Origin: JAMLIN01 sp964476625 | Lineage (GTDB): Bacteria > Pseudomonadota > Gammaproteobacteria > Burkholderiales > Burkholderiaceae_E | Assembly (NCBI GenBank): GCA_964476625.1 | Contig: CAYZBJ010000001.1 | Location: 90,976-154,975, forward strand | Direction: 5' to 3' | DNA: 64,000 nucleotides | Part shown: one piece after another, positions 1 through 8,292 of the stretch | How positions within the stretch are numbered: the first letter of the stretch is position 1 | Layout of the letters: each line of letters opens with the position of its first letter | Notes under the pieces: model-generated | Told to the model about the DNA's origin: nothing | What the model saw: only the letters and a program-made list of their open reading frames with translations | Databases searched by the model: none | Translations under genes and position numbers: made by a program

Positions 1-714
1 CCGCTGTGGCTCGAAGCGGTCGAAGCGACGCATCACCGACTGGGCGACCCGGCCGCCCTGGTCGACCTGGCCTTCCCACTTGGCGGCGATCACGCCGCAG
101 CAGGCCGAGGGGCCGCCGGCGAAGGCATAGTCGATACCGATCGCATCGAGCACCGTCATGGTGTTGAACAGCAGGTGCGGCGTCTTGAGCGGATTGCAGC
201 CGCCATAGAAGACGAAGGGCGCGCTGCGCTTGGGCTCGGGCACGAACAGCCGCTTGAACTCCTCGGGCACCACCTGCATCGCGAGCATCAGCTTGATCGA
301 GCGCGACATCCGCTTGAAGAGCTCGGGCGTCTTCGTGCCCTCGCTCGCGAGCTTGGTGGTCGACAGGGTCAGCATACGCCGCGGGTTGACCTTCTCGGGA
401 CACTCGTCGATGCAGATGCCGCAACTGTTGCAGCTGCGGATCCAGCCTTCGGCGCCTTCATCCAGGCTCGCATCGCGCAGCAGGGCGTCGAGCACGTTGG
501 TGACCGTTGCGATCGGGTCGGCATCCTTGACCGCCGAGTACGGCGTGACCGGGCAGACCTCGACGCAGCGCCCGCAACGCACGCAGGCTTCGTCGATGCG
601 CTCGGCGGCGTCGCGCAGGAAGGTGGCGAGGTCGCCGCCAGCCGTGGCAGTGGCGGCCGGGTTGTCGGCGGGGGCCGTGCCTGCGGTCGTGCCTGCGATG
701 GTGCCGGTTCTCAT
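1..714 (-). CDS. Two-cluster Fe-S (CCG-domain-type) oxidoreductase subunit, partial
   Basis: The visible 238 codons are the N-terminal part; the gene runs off the left edge of the window. Two ferredoxin-type clusters are visible: CVRCGRCVEVCP near residues 36-47 and CNSCGICIDECP near residues 79-90. A GGCNPLKTPH segment and a CCG motif (GGPSACCGV) further on match the start of a CCG cysteine-rich domain as in HdrD/GlcF-like proteins. Known members pass electrons between flavoproteins and quinones or thiols; the partner here is outside the window. The start ATG overlaps the stop of the upstream RidA-like gene (ATGA), so the two are probably translated together. The exact substrate is unknown. 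Confidence 0.85.
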   Translation of the reverse strand, partial: MRTGTIAGTTAGTAPADNPAATATAGGDLATFLRDAAERIDEACVRCGRCVEVCPVTPYSAVKDADPIATVTNVLDALLRDASLDEGAEGWIRSCNSCGICIDECPEKVNPRRMLTLSTTKLASEGTKTPELFKRMSRSIKLMLAMQVVPEEFKRLFVPEPKRSAPFVFYGGCNPLKTPHLLFNTMTVLDAIGIDYAFAGGPSACCGVIAAKWEGQVDQGGRVAQSVMRRFDRFEPQR

Positions 715-1121
715 GGCGCGCTCCCTTCTTCCGGCAGACTGACGATCGCCTCGATCTCGACCAGCATCTTCGGGTCGGCCAGGCGCGGCACTTCGACCAG
801 GGTCGCCGCCGGGCGATTGACGTAGTACTGCGCCCGGATCTCGCGGGTCTGCTCGCTGAAGGCCTGGATGTCGGTGGTGAAGATCAGGTACTTGATGATG
901 TCGCCCCAGCCGGCGCCGGCCGCCGCGAGGATGTCGCCGATGTTCTCGTAGCACTGGCGCGCCTGCGCAGCCATGTCGCCCACCCCGACGATTTCGCCGT
1001 TGCGGTCACGCGCGGTGATGCCGGCGGTATGCAGGAAGCGGCCCGACGAGACCACGCCGAGCGAGAAGGGAATCCTGTCCTCGAGCGGCTTGCCGAGCCG
1101 CAGGTCCTTGCGATTGCCCAT
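711..1121 (-). CDS. RidA/YjgF-family protein
   Basis: 136 aa, the usual length for the YjgF/YER057c/UK114 trimer family. Family signatures include FLHTAGITARDRNGEIVG near the N terminus, QARQCYENIGDILAAAGAGW in the middle, and the C-terminal RPAATLVEVPRLADPKMLVEIEAIV. In the archetypal RidA, an arginine in an R-x-A-x-T/S segment binds the carboxylate of enamine or imine intermediates; RPAAT fits that position. Known members hydrolyse reactive enamines/imines or act in amine catabolism. Its stop overlaps the start of the Fe-S protein by 4 bases, suggesting both serve one oxidative pathway. Which Rid subfamily it belongs to cannot be settled by eye. Confidence 0.85.
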   Translation of the reverse strand: MGNRKDLRLGKPLEDRIPFSLGVVSSGRFLHTAGITARDRNGEIVGVGDMAAQARQCYENIGDILAAAGAGWGDIIKYLIFTTDIQAFSEQTREIRAQYYVNRPAATLVEVPRLADPKMLVEIEAIVSLPEEGSAP

Positions 1122-1376
1122 GGGTTGCGTCTCCAGGCGGTCGTTCGTCTGTTGTTCGAGGCGCCTGCACGGCTACCCTGTTGTCGTGCTGCGCCCGCCG
1201 TCCGTCCAATGGCCACAGTGCCACGATTTCGCGGCCAGCGGAAGCCCGCGGGCGGCCCGGCCGGCGGCAGTCCGTACCGTCTCGCGCCCGCCCCGTCGGG
1301 CATGGCGATTGCCGGCTCTGCGGGACATCCACTGACAGGCGGGAGTTGCGACAGCCACCGCCAAAGGAGCGCAGCC

Positions 1377-1697
1377 ATGCCACGCGGCGACAAGGATGCC
1401 TATACCGACAAGCAGAGGCGCAAGGCCGAGCACATCGAGGAGGGCTACAAGGAGCGCGGTGTGCCCGAGGACGAGGCCGAACGCCGTGCCTGGGCCACGG
1501 TGAACAAGGACTCCGGGGGCGGCAACAAGTCCGGCTCGGGCCGCGGCAAGCAGGACACGAAGGAATCGGCGAAGAAAGGCGGTCGGCTCGGTGGCCGGGC
1601 TGCCGCGAGGCGGACCGCGGCCGAGCGCTCCGCTTCGGCGAAGAAAGCGGCGCAGACCCGCAAGCGGAACCAGGCAGCCAGGGCGTCGGCACATTGA
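1377..1697 (+). CDS. Small basic KGG-type protein (often annotated plasmid stabilisation)
   Basis: 106 aa, very basic and of low complexity. The N-terminal half (YTDKQRRKAEHIEEGYKERG, then EAERRAWATVNK) matches a short family common in proteobacteria and usually labelled 'plasmid stabilization protein' without experimental support. The C-terminal half is Lys/Arg/Ala-rich, with GGR and AAARRTAAE segments resembling histone-H1-like tails, so nucleic-acid binding is plausible but is inference. I chose the ATG at 1377 because AAAGGAG lies about 8 bases upstream and homologous proteins start MPRGD. Function unknown. Confidence 0.7.
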   Translation: MPRGDKDAYTDKQRRKAEHIEEGYKERGVPEDEAERRAWATVNKDSGGGNKSGSGRGKQDTKESAKKGGRLGGRAAARRTAAERSASAKKAAQTRKRNQAARASAH

Positions 1698-1723
1698 GCG
1701 CGACCAGGTCGGGCGGCGCATCG

Positions 1724-2704
1724 ATGAAAGCCTTGCTGCTGCATAACCCCGGCGCGGGCGCGAACGGGGTCTCGGGCGACGACCTGCTCCAGGCGTTTCG
1801 CGACGCCGGCTGGGAGGTCGAGTACATGAAGAGCGACGGCGCCGAGTTCGTCGAGCGCCTCGGCAGCGAACTGCGAGACGAGTTCGACCTCGTGGCGGCC
1901 GCCGGCGGCGACGGCACGATCGCGCGGGTCCTCAATGGCATCGCCGCGCCGGCCCCGGCTCTGGCGCTGCTGCCGCTTGGCACCGCCAACAACATCGCCT
2001 CGGCCCTGGGCATCGACGGCGATCCGCGGGAGATCATCGCCGGCCTCGCTGACGCCGACTCGGTGCCGCTCGACATCGCCATCGCCGAGGGCCCCTGGGG
2101 CATGCGGCGCTTCTGCGAATCGGTCGGCTTCGGGCTGATCGCCCGCGGGCTCGCGCCGGTCAATGCGGCCCGCCTGCCGAGCGCGCACAAGATCCCCACC
2201 GGGCGTGATGCGCTGCGACAGGCGCTGCGCTCGATGGCGCCCGATCCGCTGTCGCTCGGCCTCGACGGCAGGAAGGCGGACGAGGAAGTCCTGCTGCTGG
2301 AGCTGCTGCGCATCCCGAGCGTCGGCCCCCGCCTGCGCCTGGTCCCAGAGGCCCATCCGGGCGACGGCCGGCTCTATGTCGCGACCCTCGGCGCCGAGGG
2401 TCGCGAGCAGATGCTCGACTGGCTGCATCACCCCGACGACGGCGAGCCAGCGCCCCTGAAACTGCGCGAAGCCCAGCGCATCGAGATCGAATGGCACGGC
2501 CACCCGGTGCATCTCGACGACCGCTTCGAGGCCGCTCCGCATGAGCCCGCCCGGATGACGGCAGCGCTGCAGATCGGCGCACTGCGCGTCCGGGTGCCCG
2601 GGACGCCGACCGCCGCGACGACCGGCGAGCAGCCGACCCTCCTGTCGACCCTGTTCCCGGCCGCCGACGCCGTCGACGACACCGACAGCCGGCAGACCGG
2701 ATGA
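1724..2704 (+). CDS. Diacylglycerol kinase/sphingosine kinase-like lipid kinase
   Basis: 326 aa. It starts with the typical MKALLLHNPGAG, and the nucleotide-binding signature AAGGDGTIARV lies near residues 65-75 (GGDGT is the family hallmark). PLGTANNIA follows near residue 87, equivalent to the PxGTxNdfA motif. These motifs place it in the DAGK catalytic family, which phosphorylates diacylglycerol or related lipids with ATP; the lipid substrate here is not predictable. The C-terminal half is the beta-sandwich domain of the family and carries an HPVHLDDR segment. Its stop overlaps the ATG of the next gene (ATGA at 2701-2704). Confidence 0.85.
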   Translation: MKALLLHNPGAGANGVSGDDLLQAFRDAGWEVEYMKSDGAEFVERLGSELRDEFDLVAAAGGDGTIARVLNGIAAPAPALALLPLGTANNIASALGIDGDPREIIAGLADADSVPLDIAIAEGPWGMRRFCESVGFGLIARGLAPVNAARLPSAHKIPTGRDALRQALRSMAPDPLSLGLDGRKADEEVLLLELLRIPSVGPRLRLVPEAHPGDGRLYVATLGAEGREQMLDWLHHPDDGEPAPLKLREAQRIEIEWHGHPVHLDDRFEAAPHEPARMTAALQIGALRVRVPGTPTAATTGEQPTLLSTLFPAADAVDDTDSRQTG

Positions 2705-3537
2705 CGGCGGACGAACGCGAGAAGATCGAGCTGCTCGCGGTGGAACTCGCGACGCTCGCGGGCGCCCAGATCGTGGCCGCCATGAGCCGCTCGCTCACGG
2801 TGCGCTACAAGGGGCCGCAGGGCCTGTTCCGCGACCCGGTCTCGGAGGTCGACAACGGCGTCGAGATACTGATCCGGGCGCGCCTGGCCGTCGAATACCC
2901 CACGCACGACATCCTCGGCGAGGAGATCCTCGACCGCCCCGGCAACGACCACGACGTGGTCTGGGCAATCGACCCGATCGACGGCACCAGCAATTTCGTC
3001 AACGGTTTCCCGATGTTCTGCGCCACCATCGGGGTGCTCGCGCGCGGCCGCCCGGTGGTCGGCGCGACCTGGTGCTCGACCAGCCACCTGCTGCGTCCCG
3101 GCGTCTACCATGCCAGCCTCGGCGGGCCGCTGCGCTTCGACGGCCAGCCGGTGATCCGCCCCGTCCATCCGAGCCTGCGCCGACGGCTGGCCGGCGAACC
3201 GGACCAGTCGGTGCCGAACGCGCCCTGGCACATGCGCAAGACCGGGTCGGCGGCGATCGAGTGCGCCTTCGCGGCGGTGGGCCTGCTGCAGTTCGCCCGC
3301 TTCGCCTCGCCGAACATCTGGGACGTCGCCGGCGGCCTCGCGCTCGCCCGTTCCACCGGCCGTGCGATCAGGGTCCGCGAGGGCGGCCGCTGGCGGGAGT
3401 TCGTCGGCTTCGGGCGCGGGACCGACCCCGAGGCGGTCGAAGTCATGCGCGACTGGCGCCTGCCGCTGATCGTCGGCGAACCCGCCGCGGTCGCCGAAGC
3501 CCTGCGACTGCAGGCCAACACGGAGAATCCGACATGA
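2701..3537 (+). CDS. Inositol monophosphatase-family phosphatase
   Basis: 278 aa. The Mg2+-binding signature DPIDGTSNFVNG near residues 92-103 and the C-terminal WDVAGGLALA near residues 209-218 are the two hallmark motifs of the IMPase superfamily. The upstream GEEIL (residues 74-78) provides the metal-binding glutamate. Family members remove phosphate from inositol phosphates, PAPS-derived nucleotides or sugar phosphates. It overlaps the lipid kinase by 4 bases and the next small gene by 4 bases, so the three form one translationally coupled unit. A link with phosphoinositide or lipid phosphate turnover is suggested by the pairing but is inference. Confidence 0.87.
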   Translation: MTADEREKIELLAVELATLAGAQIVAAMSRSLTVRYKGPQGLFRDPVSEVDNGVEILIRARLAVEYPTHDILGEEILDRPGNDHDVVWAIDPIDGTSNFVNGFPMFCATIGVLARGRPVVGATWCSTSHLLRPGVYHASLGGPLRFDGQPVIRPVHPSLRRRLAGEPDQSVPNAPWHMRKTGSAAIECAFAAVGLLQFARFASPNIWDVAGGLALARSTGRAIRVREGGRWREFVGFGRGTDPEAVEVMRDWRLPLIVGEPAAVAEALRLQANTENPT

Positions 3538-3776
3538 AGCAAGTCAACGAGTCCCGCCTGCCGCCCGAGACACTCGAGATCTACCGGCAGCTCTCGCGCC
3601 ATGGCAAGGCCCGCGAACGGGTCACCGAGAGCAACGTGGCCGATCTGATGAAGCTCGCCGAGCGCGACGGCCACACCATCCTCGCGCAGGAACTGCGCGA
3701 GTGGAGCGCCAACTGCGCGCCACCGAAGGACGAACCCGGGACCCCGTCGCCGGAGGACACGCCGCCGGCCGCCTGA
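3534..3776 (+). CDS. Small hypothetical protein
   Basis: 80 aa, charged, with no signal peptide or membrane segment. The N-terminal 60 residues look like a compact helical domain (LPPETLEIYRQLSRHG, then SNVADLMKLAERDGHTILAQ), followed by a proline-rich disordered tail. The ATG overlaps the stop of the phosphatase gene (ATGA), which supports it being real and co-translated. I do not recognise the family. Confidence 0.55.
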   Translation: MKQVNESRLPPETLEIYRQLSRHGKARERVTESNVADLMKLAERDGHTILAQELREWSANCAPPKDEPGTPSPEDTPPAA

Positions 3777-3852
3777 CCCACCACGCGCAGCAGCGATCGG
3801 CCCGGGGCCGCCGGCGCGGCCGTGATATCGCCGCCGCGCTATCCTCGGGGCC

Positions 3853-4803
3853 ATGAGACTCATCGCCGCCGATGAAACCCGCCGGGCGCTGCCCTTCGAT
3901 GCCCTCGTCGACGCCCTGCGCACGATGTTCGCCAGCGGCTGCGAGGTGCCGCCACGCCAGGTGCTCGACATCGCCGCGCCGGCGCACGGCACGGCGATGG
4001 TCTCGCTGGTGATGCCCGCCTGGGTGCCGGATCGCTACTACGGGGTCAAGACGATCAACATCGCGCCGGGCAACGGCGCGCGCGGCCTGCCGGGCCTGCA
4101 TGCCGCCTACATGCTGTTCGATGCGGTCACCGGCGTGCCCCTGGCGGTGATCGACGGCGACCAGGTCACCAACCGGCGCACCGCGGCGGCCTCGGCGCTG
4201 GCCGCTTCCTTTCTCGCCCGCGAGGACGCCAGCCACCTGCTGGTGGTGGGCGCCGGGCGCATCGCCCGCCTGCTGCCGGCGGCCTATCGCGCGGTGCGAC
4301 CGATCCGGCGGGTGACGGTCTGGGCGCGCGATGCGGCCAGGGCCAGCGCGCTGGCGCAGTCGCTGTCCGCCGAGGGCTTCGATGCGCAGCCGTCCGCCGA
4401 CCTGGCCACCGCCGCGGGCGAAGCCGACATCGTCAGCTGCGCGACCCTGGCCACCGAGCCGGTGCTGCGGGGGCGCTGGCTGCGCCCGGGCAGCCACCTC
4501 GACCTGATCGGCAGCTTCACCCCGGCGATGCGCGAAGCCGACGACGACTGCTTCGCCGGCGCATCGATCTTCGTCGATACGCCCGAGGCGCTGACCAAGA
4601 GCGGCGAGCTGATCGGGCCGATCTCGCGCGGGGTGTTCGCCGCCGGCGACGTGCGCGCCGCGCTCGATGCGCTGTGCCGCGGCGAGGCGCCAGGGCGAAC
4701 GAGCCGCGAGGAGCGCACCGTGTTCAAATCGGTCGGTATCGCGCTCGAGGATCTCGCCGCCGCGATCCTCGCCTACGAGGGCATCGGCGGCCACCAGCGC
4801 TGA
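3853..4803 (+). CDS. Ornithine cyclodeaminase/mu-crystallin family protein
   Basis: 316 aa, the usual size. Recognisable parts are GVKTINIAPGNGARGLPGLH near residues 57-76 (family substrate/NAD region), the DGDQVTNRRTAAASALAA stretch near residues 101-118, and the Rossmann nucleotide-binding segment VVGAGRIARLL near residues 132-142. Members include ornithine cyclodeaminase, pyrroline-2-carboxylate reductase and alanine dehydrogenase, so the reaction is NAD(P)-dependent on an amino or imino acid. It lies 16 bp upstream of a metal-dependent cyclase-family gene and they probably form an operon. Confidence 0.85.
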   Translation: MRLIAADETRRALPFDALVDALRTMFASGCEVPPRQVLDIAAPAHGTAMVSLVMPAWVPDRYYGVKTINIAPGNGARGLPGLHAAYMLFDAVTGVPLAVIDGDQVTNRRTAAASALAASFLAREDASHLLVVGAGRIARLLPAAYRAVRPIRRVTVWARDAARASALAQSLSAEGFDAQPSADLATAAGEADIVSCATLATEPVLRGRWLRPGSHLDLIGSFTPAMREADDDCFAGASIFVDTPEALTKSGELIGPISRGVFAAGDVRAALDALCRGEAPGRTSREERTVFKSVGIALEDLAAAILAYEGIGGHQR

Positions 4804-4819
4804 GCAAGGAGACAAGGCC

Positions 4820-5641
4820 ATGGCCCGCAGCACCAGACGATTCGTCGACCTGTCGATCTACCTCGAGAACGACGTGGCGTCCGATCCGCCCGGACTCGAA
4901 CCGCATATCGACTACATCACCCACGACACCTCGGTCGAGCAGATCGCGAAGTTCTTCCCCGGCCTCGCGCCCGGCGACCTGCCCGATGGCGAGGGCTGGG
5001 CGGTCGAAAGGGTCCGGCTGTCGACCCACAACGGCACCCACCTCGATGCGCCCTACCACTTCCACAGCACCATGGACCGGGCCCTGGGCGAGCGCAAGCC
5101 GTCGACCACCGTCGACGAAGTGCCGCTCGAATGGTGCTTCCAGCCGGGAGTGAAGCTCGACTTTCGCCACCTGCCCGACGGCCATGTCGTGAGCGCCGCC
5201 GAGGTCGAGGCCGAGCTCGCCCGCATCGGACACGTCCTGCAACCGCTCGAGATCGTCGTGGTCAACACGCGCGCCGGCAGCCGCTACGGCAACCCGGACT
5301 ACGTGTCGGCCGGCTGCGGCATGGGCTACGAGGCCACCATGTACCTGCTCGAGCGCGGGGTGCGCCTGACCGGCACCGACGCCTGGAGCTGGGACGCCCC
5401 CTTTGTGCATACCGCCGGCAAGTACGCCGAGACGGGCGACGCCTCGCTGATCTGGGAAGGCCACAAGGCCGGCCGCGACATCGGCTACTGCCACATCGAG
5501 AAGCTGCACAATCTGGAGGCCTTGCCCGGCGACGGCTTCATCATCAGCTGCTTCCCGCACAAGATCCGCGGCGCGTCGGCGGGCTGGACCCGGGCGGTGG
5601 CGATCTTCGACGAAGCCCTGCTCGCGGCCGAAACGAACTGA
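4820..5641 (+). CDS. Cyclase-family metal-dependent hydrolase (kynurenine-formamidase-like)
   Basis: 273 aa. The HNGTHLDAPYHF motif near residues 72-83 is the HxGTHxDxPxH metal-binding signature of the cyclase family (PF04199), which contains kynurenine formamidase, isatin hydrolase and related amide/lactone hydrolases. AGCGMGYEATMYLLERG and TGTDAWSWDAPF are further conserved parts of the larger, about 270-aa subgroup. AAGGAGACAAGG just upstream is a good ribosome binding site for the ATG at 4820. Substrate not determinable; the neighbouring cyclodeaminase-like gene suggests amino-acid or amide breakdown. Confidence 0.85.
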   Translation: MARSTRRFVDLSIYLENDVASDPPGLEPHIDYITHDTSVEQIAKFFPGLAPGDLPDGEGWAVERVRLSTHNGTHLDAPYHFHSTMDRALGERKPSTTVDEVPLEWCFQPGVKLDFRHLPDGHVVSAAEVEAELARIGHVLQPLEIVVVNTRAGSRYGNPDYVSAGCGMGYEATMYLLERGVRLTGTDAWSWDAPFVHTAGKYAETGDASLIWEGHKAGRDIGYCHIEKLHNLEALPGDGFIISCFPHKIRGASAGWTRAVAIFDEALLAAETN

Positions 5642-5657
5642 GGTCGGAACCGTATCG

Positions 5658-6350
5658 ATGTCCTCGGAAACCAGCGCACTGCCCAAGCCACCGCCCTTCA
5701 TCACCCGCGACAGGCTGGTCGACGGGTCGCTTCTCGCAACCTGGCGGGCGAAGTCGCCACCCGGATCGATTCGCAGCGATGCGGAGCTCGACGCCTCGCT
5801 CGAGACCACCCTGGCCACCCACTCGCCCGGCGAGGATGTCCTCGTCTTCGGCTACGGCTCGCTGATGTGGAACCCCGCCATCGAGCATGTCGGCGCCGAA
5901 CGCGCCCATGTCCATGGCTGGAGCCGGCGCTTCTGCCTGCGCATGGTGCTCGGCCGGGGTAGTCCCGAGCGCCCGGGCCTGATGCTCGCCCTCGATCGCG
6001 GCGGCTGCTGCTACGGCCTCGCCTTCCGGATCGCCGCCGGCCAGGTGCGCGACGAACTGCGCCTGCTGTGGCGGCGCGAAATGCTCTCGGGGGCCTACGA
6101 GGCGCGCTGGGTCGCGGCGACCATCGCCGGCCGCCGCACCCGGGCGCTGACCTTCGTGGTCAACCGCGGCCACCCACGCTATACCGGCAAGCTGCCGCCG
6201 GCCGAGGTGGCGCACCTGCTCGCCACCGGCCAGGGCATCCACGGCAATTGCCGGCACTACTTCGACAGCACCATCGCGTCGCTCGGCGAGATGGGAGTGC
6301 GCGACGCGGCGCTCGAACGGATCCGGATGGCGCTCGCCGCGCTGCCCTGA
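5658..6350 (+). CDS. chaC: ChaC-like gamma-glutamylcyclotransferase
   Basis: 230 aa. The core starts at FGYGSLMWNP near residues 64-73, the glutamyl-binding loop of the ChaC/GGCT fold, followed by VHGWSRRFCLRMVLGRGSPE typical of ChaC. The catalytic-glutamate region follows around WRREMLSGAYEARWV, where residue E in REM is the likely acid. ChaC enzymes cleave glutathione to 5-oxoproline and Cys-Gly. It sits 16 bp after the cyclase gene. Its stop abuts, tail to tail, the stop of the gene on the opposite strand with no intergenic space. Confidence 0.88.
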   Translation: MSSETSALPKPPPFITRDRLVDGSLLATWRAKSPPGSIRSDAELDASLETTLATHSPGEDVLVFGYGSLMWNPAIEHVGAERAHVHGWSRRFCLRMVLGRGSPERPGLMLALDRGGCCYGLAFRIAAGQVRDELRLLWRREMLSGAYEARWVAATIAGRRTRALTFVVNRGHPRYTGKLPPAEVAHLLATGQGIHGNCRHYFDSTIASLGEMGVRDAALERIRMALAALP

Positions 6351-6959
6351 TCAGCCGCGCCGGGCGAGCGCGGCTTCCTCGACGTCGCGCAGGCGATCCT
6401 TGCCGAAGTAGATCGCGTCGTCCACGAAGAAGGTGGGCGCGCCGAAGGTACCGCGCTCCACCGAGCGAGCGGTGCTGTCGACCAGCGCCTGCTTGACCTC
6501 GGGGCTGGACGAACGCTCGATGATGTCGTCGGCCGGCAGCCCGGCCGCCCTCATCGCCTCGGCGAACACCGCCGGATCGGCCATGGCGCGCCCTTCCGCC
6601 CACATGGCGCGGAACATCGCGTCGACATAGGGCTCGAAGACCGCGAGACCCTGCGCAGCGACCGCGCCGCGCATCAGGGCCAGCGTGTTCACCGGGAAGT
6701 GCGGGTTCCAGCGAAACTCCGCCAGGCCGTGGCGCTCGACGAAGCGCTTCGTCTCGAGCCGCTCGTAGTCGAGCTTGTTGCGGATGCCCGAGAACGCCTC
6801 GCCCGGCGAGCGATTGCTGGTGAGCTTGAACACGCCGCCCAGCAGGATCGGCACATAAGTGAACTTCGCGCCGATGCGCTGCTCGATCGCGGGCAGCACC
6901 CGGTGGCTGAGGTAGGCGTTGGGGCTGCCGAAGTCGAAGTGGAATTCAAGGGTCGTCAT
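6351..6959 (-). CDS. 2-hydroxychromene-2-carboxylate isomerase-family (DsbA-fold, GST kappa-like) protein
   Basis: 202 aa. The N terminus LEFHFDFGSPNAYLSHRVLP, the VPILLGGVFKLTSNRSP segment and the C-terminal GTFGAPTFFVDDAIYFGKDRL are classic for the HCCA isomerase/GST-kappa branch of the thioredoxin-like DsbA family. This branch uses a serine (here SPNAYL) with glutathione instead of a CxxC pair. The archetype isomerises 2-hydroxychromene-2-carboxylate in naphthalene breakdown, but most relatives have unknown substrates. The gene stands alone on the minus strand between two + strand genes. Confidence 0.88.
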   Translation of the reverse strand: MTTLEFHFDFGSPNAYLSHRVLPAIEQRIGAKFTYVPILLGGVFKLTSNRSPGEAFSGIRNKLDYERLETKRFVERHGLAEFRWNPHFPVNTLALMRGAVAAQGLAVFEPYVDAMFRAMWAEGRAMADPAVFAEAMRAAGLPADDIIERSSSPEVKQALVDSTARSVERGTFGAPTFFVDDAIYFGKDRLRDVEEAALARRG

Positions 6960-7035
6960 GGGGTTCTACCTGGGCGCGATACCATGCGCGGGGCCCGCAA
7001 GCATGGAGCGATGCGGGAATTATACGAGGCGTGAC

Positions 7036-8142
7036 ATGAACGCGAACGACCCGGAGAACACCCGACAGTACGAAGCCTGGCACGCGGTCGGCGACCTGTA
7101 CCACGCCTGGTTCACCGGCCTGATCATGTCCATCGCCAGCCGCAAGGGCTCGCGGCAGGCGGCCGACTTCGTGTTCAGGGTCTTCCGGCGACAGCAGCAG
7201 GAGCGCTTCCTGCTCGGCATCGAGCGATTCGGCCTGCAGGATGTTCCGCATGCGATGGCCTGCGCGCAGTACCACTACCTCGGCAACCTGCTGGGGGGCG
7301 TGCCGGTGCAGTACATCCGCGAGTCCGACCGCAAGGCATGGGTACGGTATCCCGCACCACGCTGGATGTGGCGCGGTACCGCGATCTGCGCGATCCCCGG
7401 CGAGGTCTCGCTCGGCATGCTGCAGGGATGGCATGCCAACAACGGCGTGTCCCTGGGCAACCCCCGGCTCGGCTTCGTCTGCACCAAGCAGATGGCCGAC
7501 GGCCAGGATGGACTCGAAGGCTTCTACTACGAATACGATCGCGACCTCGCCCCGCACGAGCGGCTCGCCTTCGCCCGGCACCTCGAAGCGCCGGAGTTCG
7601 ACCCCGCGCTCGCGCCGAAGCTCGAAGGCGATGCCTGGCCGCGCTCGCGCATCGAGAAGTCTTATCGCAACTACGCGATGGAGTATGTCCGCTCGGCGCT
7701 TCCCGTCGTAGTCGAGCAGTTCGGCCCCTACGACGCGGGCCACCTGCTGCACCTCACCGGCCGGCTGATCGGCATGCAGTTCCATGGAGAGCTGGCCCCG
7801 CGCATCTCCGCGGCCGGCGGCGCGACGGACATGCGGGCGTTCGGCGAATTCCTGGTCTCGTTCCTCGGCGCCCAGGGCGACCAGGCGGAACTCACGAACA
7901 CCGGCACCGGCTTGCGAATCACGCAGGACCGCTGGCGCCTGGCCGACGCCGCGCCGGGATTCCATCCGATGCACTGCCAGGCTCTCGCCGGCACCGTCGA
8001 AGGCTTTCTAGCCGCCAGCAACCGGCGGCTCGTCGTGAGCTGCGACGCTGCGCCAGGCAATGAGGGGACGGCGCTCACCTGGACGATCGCCCCGCGCAGC
8101 CCGGCAACGCTGCGGTCCGCCGATTCCGTCTATCCTGCCTGA
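7036..8142 (+). CDS. Hypothetical protein, unrecognised
   Basis: 368 aa, soluble by inspection, with no signal peptide and no clear membrane segment. The N-terminal third is helical and rich in aromatic residues (YEAWHAVGDLYHAWFTGLIM). The middle has a CAIPGEVSLGMLQGWHANNG segment. The C-terminal part ends in a probable beta-rich piece (NRRLVVSCDAAPGNEGTALTW). I do not recognise the family. The ATG at 7036 follows the sequence ACGAGGCGTGAC. It precedes an FAD-linked oxidase by 150 bp on the same strand, so a shared transcript is possible. Confidence 0.6.
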   Translation: MNANDPENTRQYEAWHAVGDLYHAWFTGLIMSIASRKGSRQAADFVFRVFRRQQQERFLLGIERFGLQDVPHAMACAQYHYLGNLLGGVPVQYIRESDRKAWVRYPAPRWMWRGTAICAIPGEVSLGMLQGWHANNGVSLGNPRLGFVCTKQMADGQDGLEGFYYEYDRDLAPHERLAFARHLEAPEFDPALAPKLEGDAWPRSRIEKSYRNYAMEYVRSALPVVVEQFGPYDAGHLLHLTGRLIGMQFHGELAPRISAAGGATDMRAFGEFLVSFLGAQGDQAELTNTGTGLRITQDRWRLADAAPGFHPMHCQALAGTVEGFLAASNRRLVVSCDAAPGNEGTALTWTIAPRSPATLRSADSVYPA

Positions 8143-8292
8143 GGGCCCTGCCGGCGCCGGCGGTAACCGACGGGCCGGGTGCGCAGGCATCCGGACATGC
8201 GCCGCGCCCGACCGGCGTCTCAGGCCCTGGTCGAAGCGCCGGGAATGGCAGGCAACAGGAGGAGCAATGGCACCGGCCAGGAGACAGATCCC

